A DNA stretch of 64,000 bases from Flavobacterium sp. 90. Lineage in GTDB: Bacteria; Bacteroidota; Bacteroidia; Flavobacteriales; Flavobacteriaceae. Shown one piece after another: positions 17,338 through 26,694 of this stretch (the first letter of the stretch is position 1; each line of letters begins with the position of its first letter). Location: positions 4,154,001 through 4,218,000 of the forward strand of contig NZ_SMGE01000001.1 of assembly GCF_004339525.1 (NCBI RefSeq), in the 5' to 3' direction. A program made the position numbers and the translations under genes. The notes under the pieces were generated by a model that searched no databases, was not told the origin of the DNA, and saw only the letters and a program-made list of their open reading frames with translations.

Positions 17338-20300
17338 TTGTCTGTTCAAAGTAAATTTAAAAAGAAAACTAAAATTAAAGCAGCTATCAAAAAAGTAAAG
17401 AAAATAATATCCAGAACCCTAATTGGGCTAATCTTACTTTTGTTGGCGCTCGCGATCATCTTGTCTTTGCCTGTAGTTCAGACAAAAATTGCCAACTATA
17501 TTACGGATACATTAAACAAAGATTTTAATGTACATATTACTGTCGAAAAAACAGCAATAAACATTTTTGGTGGCGTAAAGCTGAAGAAAGTGTTGATTTT
17601 AGACCATCATAAAAAAACAATGATCTACTCAGATATTGTTGCAACTGATATTTTGGCATTAAAAAGATTGGTAGATGGAGATCTTATTTTTGGAGATATT
17701 CGTTTGACTGGTTTAATTTTTAATCTAAAAACCTATAAGAATGAGCATGAAAACAATCTTAATGTTTTTATTCAGGCATTCGAAAAAGGTCCAAAATCTC
17801 CTAAATCAAGCAAGCATTTTTTATTAACGGCAAAGAATGCATACATCGACAAAGGTGCTTTTTCTGTTGTTGATGAGAATAAAAACACACCAAAATTTCT
17901 TGATTTTAAAAAGTTAAACGCTTACATCAGTGATTTTAAATTGTATGGTCCGGATGTAAATACGATAATTCACAGGTTTTCATTCTTAGATCATCGTGGT
18001 TTGTATGTGTCTAATTTTGCAGGGAAATTCAGTTATACCAAAAAGCAAATAAAAGTTGAAAGCTTAGCGATAAAAACCAAAAGGTCCTGGATTTATGGTA
18101 AAGCTATTTTGAATTATAAAATTGAAGATTTCTTAGATTTTACAGACAAAGTAAAGTTTAATGTTGCAATGGATTCGGCTTCGATTGCTTCAAATGATAT
18201 TCGTTATTTCTATGACGGATTAGGAAAAAATCAACATTTTAGAATCAGAACTAAGATTAGAGGAACGCTGAATAATCTTAATCTAAGACATCTTAAATTG
18301 AGTGATACAAATGGTTCTAAGATTGCAGGAACTATTAATTTCAGAAATCTTTTGGGTGATAAAACTCAGAAGTTTTCGATGCAGGGAAAGTTTGATAAAC
18401 TGATTTCCAGTTATGATAATCTGGTTGTTTTATTGCCGGGCGTTTTAGGAAAAAAGCTTCCGAAAGAACTACAAAGAATTGGCAAATTTAATATTGTTGG
18501 TAAGGCAAAAGTCTCGACAACAGATTTAGAGACAGACTTTAAGATGATAACTGATTTAGGAAACGGTCAGGCAAATTTGCATATGAATAATATGGACTTT
18601 ATTGATAAAGCATCTTATTCAGGAAATATTATTTTGGATAATTTTAATATCGGAGCTTTATTAAATCGGAAAGATATTGGAAAAACAACATTAAATCTAG
18701 ATGTTGATGGTGTTGGTTTTACCGAAAAATATCTGAATACAATCATCAAAGGAGATATTTCAAAATTAGATTATAATAAATATACCTATAATAATATTGT
18801 TGTAAATGGTAATTTTAAATTGCCTTATTATAAAGGACAAGTGTCGATAAGTGATCCAAATTTGAATTTGACATTTGACGGTTTGGTTGATTTAAGTAAA
18901 AGAGAAAGCAAATATGATTTTCATATCAATGTTGAAAATGCCGATTTGCGAAAACTGAGATTTGTAGACGATTCTATTTCTAATTTTACAGGAGACGCTG
19001 TTGTTGAAGTAACCGGAAATTCGATCGAAAATCTTCAGGGAAATGTTTATATTAAGGATGCGGTTTATCAAAATCCAAAATCTACTTATGCTTTTGATGA
19101 AGTAACAATCAGTTCTAATTTTGATGCAGATCGCTTAAGAACAATTACCATTAGTTCGAACGATGTTGTAAACGGAAAAATTGTTGGTAAATTCCAGTTT
19201 GGACAATTGGATAAACTGGTTATGAATTCGGTAGGAAGTTTATATACCAATTATAAGCCTTATAAAGTCAAGAAAGGTCAGTTTTTGAATTTCAATTTCC
19301 ATGTTTACGATAAAGTGGTCGAAATGTTGTATCCGGAAGTTAATATAGATTCGTCGACTGTAGTGCGTGGTAAAATCGATTCAGATCTTCAGGAGTTTAA
19401 GTTTAAATTTAGATCTCAGAAAATTACTGCTGCAAAAAATACTTTCGATAATATCCGAATTAATATTGATAATAAAAACACGCTTTATAACGCTTATGTC
19501 GAATTAGATAGTATCAAAACTCCTTATTATAAGGTACGTGATTTTAGTTTGATTAATGTTACTGCAAAAGACACGCTTTTTGTACGTTCAGAATTTAAAG
19601 GTGGAGATAAAGGTCAGGATTATTATAATCTGAATTTATTTCATACCATAGATAAAAACAAAAATAATATCGTTGGTATCAAGAAATCTGAGATGAAGTT
19701 TAAAGACTATTTATGGTATTTAAATGAAGACGAAGAAAAAGATAATCAGATTGTTTTTGATCAGTTTTTCAAGAATTTCACGATAGATAATATAGAACTA
19801 TCGCATGAAAATCAAAAAATTGATTTAAACGGTATTATAAAAGGTGCAGATTATAAAGATCTTGTGTTGAATTTTGAAGATGTTGATATTAATAAGATCA
19901 CGCCATTTAATTCGAAGTTTGTATTTAATGGTAATTTAAACGGGAAAGTAAATTTTAAGCAAAATAAAAACGTTTATCAGCCCACGGCATCCATTGTTAT
20001 TGATCATCTTAATTTGAATAAAACAGAATTAGGAACCTTGAATTTTGACATTGCGGGTGACGAGAGCCTTAGGAAATTTACGGTAAACTCTTCGATACAA
20101 AATGGATTTACAGAATCATTTAGAGCAAATGGAACTTTTGCAATCGAGAATAAAGAAACTCTTTTAGATTTGAATTTAAAACTCGAAGGGTTTAATCTTG
20201 CAACTTTGGGATCTGTTGGAGGTGATGTTTTGTCAAATGTGCGAGGAAGTGTTTCCGGAAATGCTGCTGTTGTTGGGAATCTTAAAAAACCGGAAATCAA

Positions 20301-21945
20301 TGGTCGTTTGTATGTTGAAAAAGCCGGAATGACAATTCCGTATCTTAATACAGATTATGAGTTGAGTGATCGAACGGTAATTGATTTGACGGATGAGAAG
20401 TTTTTGTTTAGAAATAATCAATTAACAGATACTAAATACGGAACTAAAGGATTGTTGAACGGAACGATTGAACATCATAATTTTGGCGATTGGAAATTAG
20501 ATCTTACCATTACTTCTAAGCGATTATTGGCTCTTGATACAAAAGATAGTGAAGATGCAGCTTATTTTGGAACTGCATTTATTAACGGAACCGCAAGTAT
20601 AAAAGGTCCAACAGATGGTTTGTTTATTAAGGTAGACGCTAAATCTGAAAAAGGTACCGAAGTTAAGATTCCTATTAATAATGCTCAAAGTGTTGGGGAA
20701 AGCAGTTGGATTCATTTTGTGACACCAAAAGAAAAATATAATCTTGCAAATGGTATTGTTGAGAAAACGAAAAACTATAACGGACTTGAATTGGAGTTTG
20801 ATTTTGATATTACGCCAGATGCCGAAGTCGAAGTAATCCTGGATAGAAATTCGGGACACGGTATGAAAGGAAAAGGTTATGGATCGTTATTGTTTAAAAT
20901 TAATACACTTGGTAAGTTTAATATGTGGGGAGATTTCCAGGCATACGAAGGAACTTACAACTTTAAATACGGAGGTTTAATCGATAAAAAATTCTCGGTT
21001 AAAAAAGGAGGATCTATCACTTGGGAAGGAAATCCAATGAAGGCACAGCTTAATCTGGAAGCAGTTTATAAAACATCGGCAAATCCGGCTGTTTTACTAG
21101 ATAATACTTCTTCATTTAATAAGAAGGTACCGGTAGAAGTAGTTATTGGATTAAGAGGGGATTTAACAAGTCCGGAGCCTAATTTTGATATTCAGTTTCC
21201 ATCTGTAAGTAACGTGCTTAAATCTGAGATACAATATAAGTTAGATGATAAAGATATTCGTCAGACTCAAGCCTTGTATTTGTTGTCTACAGGTTCGTTT
21301 ATGAGTACAGACGGATTTAGCCAAGGCGATTTATCCGGAACATTGACAGAAACTGCTTCGAGTTTATTAGGAGGTATTATAAAATCTGATAATGATAAAG
21401 TCAATATTGATTTAAATTATATTTCGGCAGATAAGAGATTAGGTCAGGAAGCTGATGGTCAGTTTGTGGCTAATATTTCATCACAGGTAAATGAAAGAAT
21501 TACGATAAACGGGAAAGTAGGAGTTCCGGTTGGAGGTGTAAACGAATCTGCAATTGTTGGTGATATCGAAATTCTCTATAGAGTTAACGAAGACGGATCT
21601 ATGAATCTTCGTTTGTTTAATAAAGAAAATGATATCAATTATGTAGGGCAGGGAATTGGTTATACTCAAGGTGTTGGTATCTCATACGAAGTAGATTTTG
21701 ATACTTTTAGCGAATTGGTAAATAAAATATTTAAAGATCATAAACTCGAACGAGCTATTAAAAGTTCTAATGATGATTTGCAGGATTCTTATTTAAATCC
21801 TGATTTTGTAAAATTCTCCAATAAGAAGGACGCTGAGAAGAACAAAAAGGAAAAAGATAAGAAAGACGCTGAGAAAAAACCAGAGCCGAAAAATCCGCCG
21901 CCACAAAACAATAATGAGGGTTTGATTCCTGATAACGACTTTTAA
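17338..21945 (+). CDS. TamB-like translocation/assembly module protein
   Basis: The 1535-residue protein has one N-terminal membrane anchor (about residues 25-47), a very long beta-helical AsmA/TamB-type periplasmic body, and the conserved C-terminal TamB (DUF490) domain at about 1050-1450. It ends in a lysine/glutamate/proline-rich tail. TamB-like proteins span the periplasm and are implicated in outer-membrane protein insertion or phospholipid transport. No TamA gene adjoins. The start is a TTG at 17338, the only start-like codon before the basic leader (SVQSKFKKKTKIKAA); no ATG is available in frame upstream of the anchor. A TATATTTG box at 17253 is a possible promoter. Confidence 0.88.
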   Translation: MSVQSKFKKKTKIKAAIKKVKKIISRTLIGLILLLLALAIILSLPVVQTKIANYITDTLNKDFNVHITVEKTAINIFGGVKLKKVLILDHHKKTMIYSDIVATDILALKRLVDGDLIFGDIRLTGLIFNLKTYKNEHENNLNVFIQAFEKGPKSPKSSKHFLLTAKNAYIDKGAFSVVDENKNTPKFLDFKKLNAYISDFKLYGPDVNTIIHRFSFLDHRGLYVSNFAGKFSYTKKQIKVESLAIKTKRSWIYGKAILNYKIEDFLDFTDKVKFNVAMDSASIASNDIRYFYDGLGKNQHFRIRTKIRGTLNNLNLRHLKLSDTNGSKIAGTINFRNLLGDKTQKFSMQGKFDKLISSYDNLVVLLPGVLGKKLPKELQRIGKFNIVGKAKVSTTDLETDFKMITDLGNGQANLHMNNMDFIDKASYSGNIILDNFNIGALLNRKDIGKTTLNLDVDGVGFTEKYLNTIIKGDISKLDYNKYTYNNIVVNGNFKLPYYKGQVSISDPNLNLTFDGLVDLSKRESKYDFHINVENADLRKLRFVDDSISNFTGDAVVEVTGNSIENLQGNVYIKDAVYQNPKSTYAFDEVTISSNFDADRLRTITISSNDVVNGKIVGKFQFGQLDKLVMNSVGSLYTNYKPYKVKKGQFLNFNFHVYDKVVEMLYPEVNIDSSTVVRGKIDSDLQEFKFKFRSQKITAAKNTFDNIRINIDNKNTLYNAYVELDSIKTPYYKVRDFSLINVTAKDTLFVRSEFKGGDKGQDYYNLNLFHTIDKNKNNIVGIKKSEMKFKDYLWYLNEDEEKDNQIVFDQFFKNFTIDNIELSHENQKIDLNGIIKGADYKDLVLNFEDVDINKITPFNSKFVFNGNLNGKVNFKQNKNVYQPTASIVIDHLNLNKTELGTLNFDIAGDESLRKFTVNSSIQNGFTESFRANGTFAIENKETLLDLNLKLEGFNLATLGSVGGDVLSNVRGSVSGNAAVVGNLKKPEINGRLYVEKAGMTIPYLNTDYELSDRTVIDLTDEKFLFRNNQLTDTKYGTKGLLNGTIEHHNFGDWKLDLTITSKRLLALDTKDSEDAAYFGTAFINGTASIKGPTDGLFIKVDAKSEKGTEVKIPINNAQSVGESSWIHFVTPKEKYNLANGIVEKTKNYNGLELEFDFDITPDAEVEVILDRNSGHGMKGKGYGSLLFKINTLGKFNMWGDFQAYEGTYNFKYGGLIDKKFSVKKGGSITWEGNPMKAQLNLEAVYKTSANPAVLLDNTSSFNKKVPVEVVIGLRGDLTSPEPNFDIQFPSVSNVLKSEIQYKLDDKDIRQTQALYLLSTGSFMSTDGFSQGDLSGTLTETASSLLGGIIKSDNDKVNIDLNYISADKRLGQEADGQFVANISSQVNERITINGKVGVPVGGVNESAIVGDIEILYRVNEDGSMNLRLFNKENDINYVGQGIGYTQGVGISYEVDFDTFSELVNKIFKDHKLERAIKSSNDDLQDSYLNPDFVKFSNKKDAEKNKKEKDKKDAEKKPEPKNPPPQNNNEGLIPDNDF

Positions 21946-21978
21946 TTCAGGCAACTTTGTTAAAAATATGATGATATA

Positions 21979-22009
21979 AAACCATTCGTGACTGCGAATG
22001 GTTTTTTTG
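21979..22009 (+). terminator. intrinsic terminator after tamB
   Basis: AACCATTCG (21981-21989) and CGAATGGTT (21996-22004) form a 9-bp stem with a 6-base loop, followed by a T run. Confidence 0.75.
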
Positions 22010-22203
22010 TGCTAAATTTAGAGATTCAAAAATTTATTTTCGGATTTCTAAAAGCTCGGATTTTTGTAACACTTCATTAATGTATTGTTAATTTTAAACA
22101 TTTAATTAAAATAAGAGCCTTTTATTATTTTAAATGAATTTTTTGCTATCAAAAAACTTATTAACGAAAACGTTTGAATTTAACACATTTTATTAATTAA
22201 TGA

Positions 22204-22234
22204 CAAACATCACCTATAAAGTGGTGAATGTTTG
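22204..22234 (+). promoter_or_regulatory. hairpin in the pfkA upstream region
   Basis: CAAACATCACC and GGTGAATGTTTG form an imperfect inverted repeat with one bulged A. It lies directly before TAATTTTAC (22236-22244), a possible -7 box, 17 bases before the pfkA ATG. It could be an operator. The rest of the 316-bp gap holds only the tamB terminator and A/T-rich sequence. Confidence 0.35.
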
Positions 22235-22261
22235 CTAATTTTACACTTTAATACTTAAATA

Positions 22262-23248
22262 ATGCCAAAAACAATAAAAAAAGTTGGTGTTCTAACATCG
22301 GGAGGAGACTCACCTGGAATGAATGCCGCAATACGAGCAGTTGTTCGAACGTGCGCTTATCATAATATAGAATGCATAGGAATTTATAGAGGGTATCAGG
22401 GAATGATCGAAGGTGATTTCAAAGAAATGGGACCTCGTAGTGTAAATAATATTGTAAACAAAGGTGGAACGATCTTAAAATCAGCTCGTTCAGTTGAGTT
22501 TAGAACCCCTGAAGGTAGAAAAAAAGCTCATGAAAATCTTTTGAAAGCGGGAGTTGATGCTCTTGTTGTCATTGGTGGAGATGGAAGTTTTACCGGAGGT
22601 TTGATTTTTAATTCAGAATATAATTTCCCAGTAATGGGAATCCCAGGTACAATCGATAATGATATTTATGGTACAACTCATACATTAGGATATGATACTG
22701 CCTTGAATACTGTTGTAGATTGTATTGATAAAATTAGAGACACAGCAAGTTCACATAACCGTCTGTTTTTTGTAGAGGTTATGGGTAGAGATGCCGGACA
22801 CATCGCTCTTAATGCCGGAATTGGTGCTGGTGCCGAGGAAATTCTTATTCCTGAAGAAGATTTAGGTCTTGATAGATTATTAGATTCTCTTCAAAAAAGT
22901 AAAGCTTCAGGAAAATCATCAAGTATAGTAGTTATTGCTGAAGGAGATAAAATTGGCAAAAACGTATTCGAATTAAAAGATTACGTTGAAGCTAACTTGC
23001 CTGAGTATGACGTAAGAGTTTCTGTATTAGGACACATGCAGCGTGGTGGATCACCATCTTGTTTTGACCGTGTTCTTGCAAGCCGTTTAGGTGTAAAAGC
23101 AGTAGAATCTTTAATCGAAGGTAAATCAAACTATATGGTTGGTTTACGTGAAGACAAAGTGGCTTTGACTCCGTTAGAGCAAGCAATTAAAGGTAAATCT
23201 GAAATTGATAGAGAATTGTTGAGAGTGTCAGACATTATGTCGACATAA
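22262..23248 (+). CDS. pfkA: ATP-dependent 6-phosphofructokinase
   Basis: This 328-residue PfkA phosphorylates fructose 6-phosphate, the committed step of glycolysis. Visible signatures are TSGGDSPGMNAAIR (ATP loop), the GGDGS motif near residue 104 whose glycine indicates ATP rather than pyrophosphate as donor, the catalytic GIPGTIDND segment and MGRDAGHIA. The gene is followed after 96 bp by gapA, then the kinase and mgsA genes, making a glycolytic cluster read in one direction. Confidence 0.95.
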   Translation: MPKTIKKVGVLTSGGDSPGMNAAIRAVVRTCAYHNIECIGIYRGYQGMIEGDFKEMGPRSVNNIVNKGGTILKSARSVEFRTPEGRKKAHENLLKAGVDALVVIGGDGSFTGGLIFNSEYNFPVMGIPGTIDNDIYGTTHTLGYDTALNTVVDCIDKIRDTASSHNRLFFVEVMGRDAGHIALNAGIGAGAEEILIPEEDLGLDRLLDSLQKSKASGKSSSIVVIAEGDKIGKNVFELKDYVEANLPEYDVRVSVLGHMQRGGSPSCFDRVLASRLGVKAVESLIEGKSNYMVGLREDKVALTPLEQAIKGKSEIDRELLRVSDIMST

Positions 23249-23320
23249 AAAATACATACAAAGTTTAAAAAAGGAATGAAGTTTATTGTGAGGAAATTAG
23301 ACTTTAAATTAGTGTAATAA

Positions 23321-24349
<1,029 letters not shown>

Positions 24350-24365
24350 TAATTTATAATTTTGC

Positions 24366-24397
24366 AAAATCCCGTTATTTTATAGTAACGGGATTTT
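24366..24397 (+). terminator. intrinsic terminator after gapA
   Basis: AAAATCCCGTTA (24366-24377) pairs perfectly with TAACGGGATTTT (24386-24397) over an 8-base loop, followed by a short T-rich tail. Confidence 0.8.
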
Positions 24398-24471
24398 CTT
24401 ATTTTGTTACTTCCTTAATTAATGTATAAAATACACTTATTAAAGAAGAACTAATCCAAAAACTGAATAAA

Positions 24472-25323
24472 ATGAAATTAATAGTTGATAGTGGATCTAC
24501 CAAAGCCGATTGGATTGCAATTGATGATAATGGAAAAGTATTATTTACCACACAAACTCTGGGACTAAATCCTGAAATTCTTGATGGTCCTGAAATTATA
24601 GAAAGATTAAATGACCGTTTTGATATTTTGCAAAACAAAAAAAATGCTTCACATTTGTTCTTTTACGGAGCGGGTTGTGGAACTGATAGAATGAAACAAT
24701 TTTTATCTCAAATCTTTCAGGAATATTTTTCTAATGCAATTGTAGAGGTTCAGGAAGATACTTATGCTGCAGTTTATGCAACGACTCCAAAAGGAGAAGA
24801 AGCGATTGTAAGTATATTAGGAACTGGATCTAACTGCAGTTATTTTGATGGAAAAGTATTGCATCAAAAAGTTCAATCATTGGGGTATATCGCTATGGAT
24901 GATTGTAGTGGAAATGTTTTTGGAAAAGAATTAATCAGAAAATATTATTTCAATAAAATGCCTAAAGAATTGGCTGTTGAATTTGAGAAAGAATATGATT
25001 TGGATCCTGATTTCATCAAGAATAAATTATATAAAGAACCAAATCCAAATGCTTATTTAGCTACTTTTGCGAAGTTCTTAATCAAACATAAAGACACTGA
25101 GTTTTGTAGAAAAATCATCTTCAAAGGAATGAAATCTTTCGTAAAAAATTACATTAAGCAATATGATAATTGCAAGGAGATTCCAGTTCATTTTGTTGGT
25201 TCTATCGCTTTTTATCTAAAAGATGAATTACAAGAAACATTTAATAAATACGAACTTCAATTAGGGAATGTTTTAAGAAGACCTATTGATGGATTAATTG
25301 CTTACCACGTTGCGAATCAATAA
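24472..25323 (+). CDS. BadF/BadG-type sugar kinase, probable N-acetylglucosamine kinase
   Basis: This 283-residue ASKHA kinase has the phosphate-1 motif VDSGSTKADW at the N-terminus and the phosphate-2 motif ILGTGSNCSYF near residue 120, as in the BadF/BadG/BcrA/BcrD ATPase family. Members of this size in Bacteroidota resemble mammalian NAGK and are annotated as N-acetylglucosamine kinases; that substrate is an inference. It lies between gapA and mgsA, with a 10-bp gap to mgsA, so those two are likely cotranscribed. The gene could feed amino sugars released by enzymes such as the GH18 protein at the right end of the window. Confidence 0.75.
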   Translation: MKLIVDSGSTKADWIAIDDNGKVLFTTQTLGLNPEILDGPEIIERLNDRFDILQNKKNASHLFFYGAGCGTDRMKQFLSQIFQEYFSNAIVEVQEDTYAAVYATTPKGEEAIVSILGTGSNCSYFDGKVLHQKVQSLGYIAMDDCSGNVFGKELIRKYYFNKMPKELAVEFEKEYDLDPDFIKNKLYKEPNPNAYLATFAKFLIKHKDTEFCRKIIFKGMKSFVKNYIKQYDNCKEIPVHFVGSIAFYLKDELQETFNKYELQLGNVLRRPIDGLIAYHVANQ

Positions 25324-25333
25324 ATAAACGTAA

Positions 25334-25711
25334 ATGATAGAAATTGCTATTATAGCTCACGACGGCAAGAAGGCAGATATGGTTCAGTTTTTAAATAAAA
25401 ACAAAACACTTCTTCTTAAAGAAAATATTAAGTTGATTGCTACGGGAACTACCGGAAGTAAGGCTGTAAATGCCGGTTTTAAGGTAAAAAGAATGCTTTC
25501 AGGACCAATGGGAGGTGACGCACAAATTGCTGCGCGTGTAGCCGAAGGTAAAACACAGATGGTTTTCTTTTTTAAAGATCCACTTGCAAGCCACGCTCAT
25601 GAAGTCGATATTAATATGCTTATTCGTGTTTGTGATGTACACAATGTGCCTTTGGCAACAAATGAAGCTTCGGCTCAATTGTTATTAAATGCTGTTGCAT
25701 TACAACTATAA
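25334..25711 (+). CDS. mgsA: methylglyoxal synthase
   Basis: The 125-residue protein converts dihydroxyacetone phosphate to methylglyoxal and phosphate. All key residues are present: His9-Asp10 (AHD), the phosphate-binding Thr37/Thr39/Thr40 in ATGTTG and Ser56-Gly57 in LSGPMGGD, the catalytic base Asp62, and His89 and Asp92 in AHEVD. It is slightly shorter than the E. coli enzyme at both ends. Position after pfkA, gapA and a sugar kinase fits a bypass that relieves triose-phosphate build-up. A second, divergent copy follows after a terminator. Confidence 0.93.
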   Translation: MIEIAIIAHDGKKADMVQFLNKNKTLLLKENIKLIATGTTGSKAVNAGFKVKRMLSGPMGGDAQIAARVAEGKTQMVFFFKDPLASHAHEVDINMLIRVCDVHNVPLATNEASAQLLLNAVALQL

Positions 25712-25734
25712 AGTTTTAATTCATTAAACAATAT

Positions 25735-25768
25735 AAAAAAACCGTTTCATTTGCTGAAACGGTTTTTT
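25735..25768 (+). terminator. intrinsic terminator after mgsA
   Basis: CCGTTTCA (25742-25749) and TGAAACGG (25755-25762) with flanking A and T runs form a stem of 13 or more pairs with a 5-base loop. Confidence 0.8.
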
Positions 25769-25875
25769 ATTGCCTGTAAATTTATGATAATACTCTATTT
25801 GTAGTCTTTTATTGCTGTTTTGCTAATTGTTTGATATTTATTATCTTATGTTTTAATCTGTTTGCTTTTTTAGAT

Positions 25876-25883
25876 TAAATTTG
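25876..25883 (+). promoter_or_regulatory. candidate -7 box for the second mgsA-like gene
   Basis: TAAATTTG fits the -7 consensus and lies 23 bases before the ATG. With the terminator upstream, it suggests that the second copy is transcribed separately. No -33 TTG is at the ideal distance. Confidence 0.35.
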
Positions 25884-25906
25884 ATTGGTTGAATTATTTG
25901 TAAATC

Positions 25907-26293
25907 ATGAAAAAACATACTTTAATTGCGCTAATTGCTCATGATAATAAAAAGGCAGATATGATTCAGTTTTTAATTAAAAACGGAATTGCGCTACAGC
26001 ATGATAAAGTGAAACTTATTGCAACAGGAATATTAGGGAGAAATGCTGAAAAATCTGGGTTCAAAGTAAAAAAGATGCTTCCTTGTTCAATGGGAGGTGA
26101 TGCTCAAATTGCATCTAAAGTAGCAGGAGGTAAAATTAATATCGTTTTTATGTTTACAGATCCTTTAGTGACCAATGCTCACGAAGTCGATATTAAGATG
26201 CTAGTCAGGATATGCGATGTTCATAATGTGCCGTTGGCAACAAATGAAGCAACGGCACAATTATTTTTAAATGCTATTGTACAGCAATTATAG
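25907..26293 (+). CDS. methylglyoxal synthase-like paralogue with altered phosphate site
   Basis: This 128-residue protein is a tandem paralogue of the gene at 25334, sharing long stretches such as MGGDAQIA and HEVDI. The catalytic residues remain (His12-Asp13, Asp65, His92, Asp95), but the phosphate-binding residues differ. ATGTTG has become ATGILG, so two threonines are lost, and LSGPMGGD has become LPCSMGGD, so serine and glycine are replaced by proline and cysteine. It may be inactive on dihydroxyacetone phosphate, use another substrate, or regulate the first copy by mixed hexamer formation. It overlaps the convergent ridA gene by 20 bp. Confidence 0.85.
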   Translation: MKKHTLIALIAHDNKKADMIQFLIKNGIALQHDKVKLIATGILGRNAEKSGFKVKKMLPCSMGGDAQIASKVAGGKINIVFMFTDPLVTNAHEVDIKMLVRICDVHNVPLATNEATAQLFLNAIVQQL

Positions 26294-26654
26294 ATATTTC
26301 TACATTTACATTTTTTGGTAAACAAGCTACCTGGACAGTTTCACGTGCAGGAGCCGTTTTTTCATTAAAATAAGATCCGTAAACGGTATTTATGGCAGCA
26401 AAAATATTCATATCCATAATAAATATAGTTGCTTTTACTACATTTTCAAAAGTCATATTTGCAGCTTCCAAAATTGCAGCAATGTTTTCCATTACTTGTT
26501 TAGTTTCATCATTGATATTGTCTGTAACAAGTTCTCCAGAAGCTGGATTAATAGCGATTTGACCAGAAGCATAAAGCGTATTTCCTGATAATACAGCTTG
26601 ATTATAAGGTCCAATTGGTGCTGGAGCTTTTTCAGTAAAGATGATTTTTTTCAT
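26274..26654 (-). CDS. ridA: RidA family reactive intermediate deaminase
   Basis: The 126-residue protein is a full-length RidA/YjgF/UK114 protein. It has the signatures GPYNQAVLSGNTLYASGQIA, the conserved arginine in PARETVQVACLPKNVNVEI and the C-terminal EI..A. RidA hydrolyses enamine/imine intermediates made by PLP enzymes. Its 3' end overlaps the mgsA-like gene on the other strand by 20 bp. It follows lptD on the minus strand coming from the right only as a separate neighbour, 40 bp apart, so cotranscription downstream of lptD is possible. Confidence 0.92.
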   Translation of the reverse strand: MKKIIFTEKAPAPIGPYNQAVLSGNTLYASGQIAINPASGELVTDNINDETKQVMENIAAILEAANMTFENVVKATIFIMDMNIFAAINTVYGSYFNEKTAPARETVQVACLPKNVNVEISIIAVQ

Positions 26655-26694
26655 AATAAATTATTTTTATTCGATCAATTATGGTTTTGAGGAA

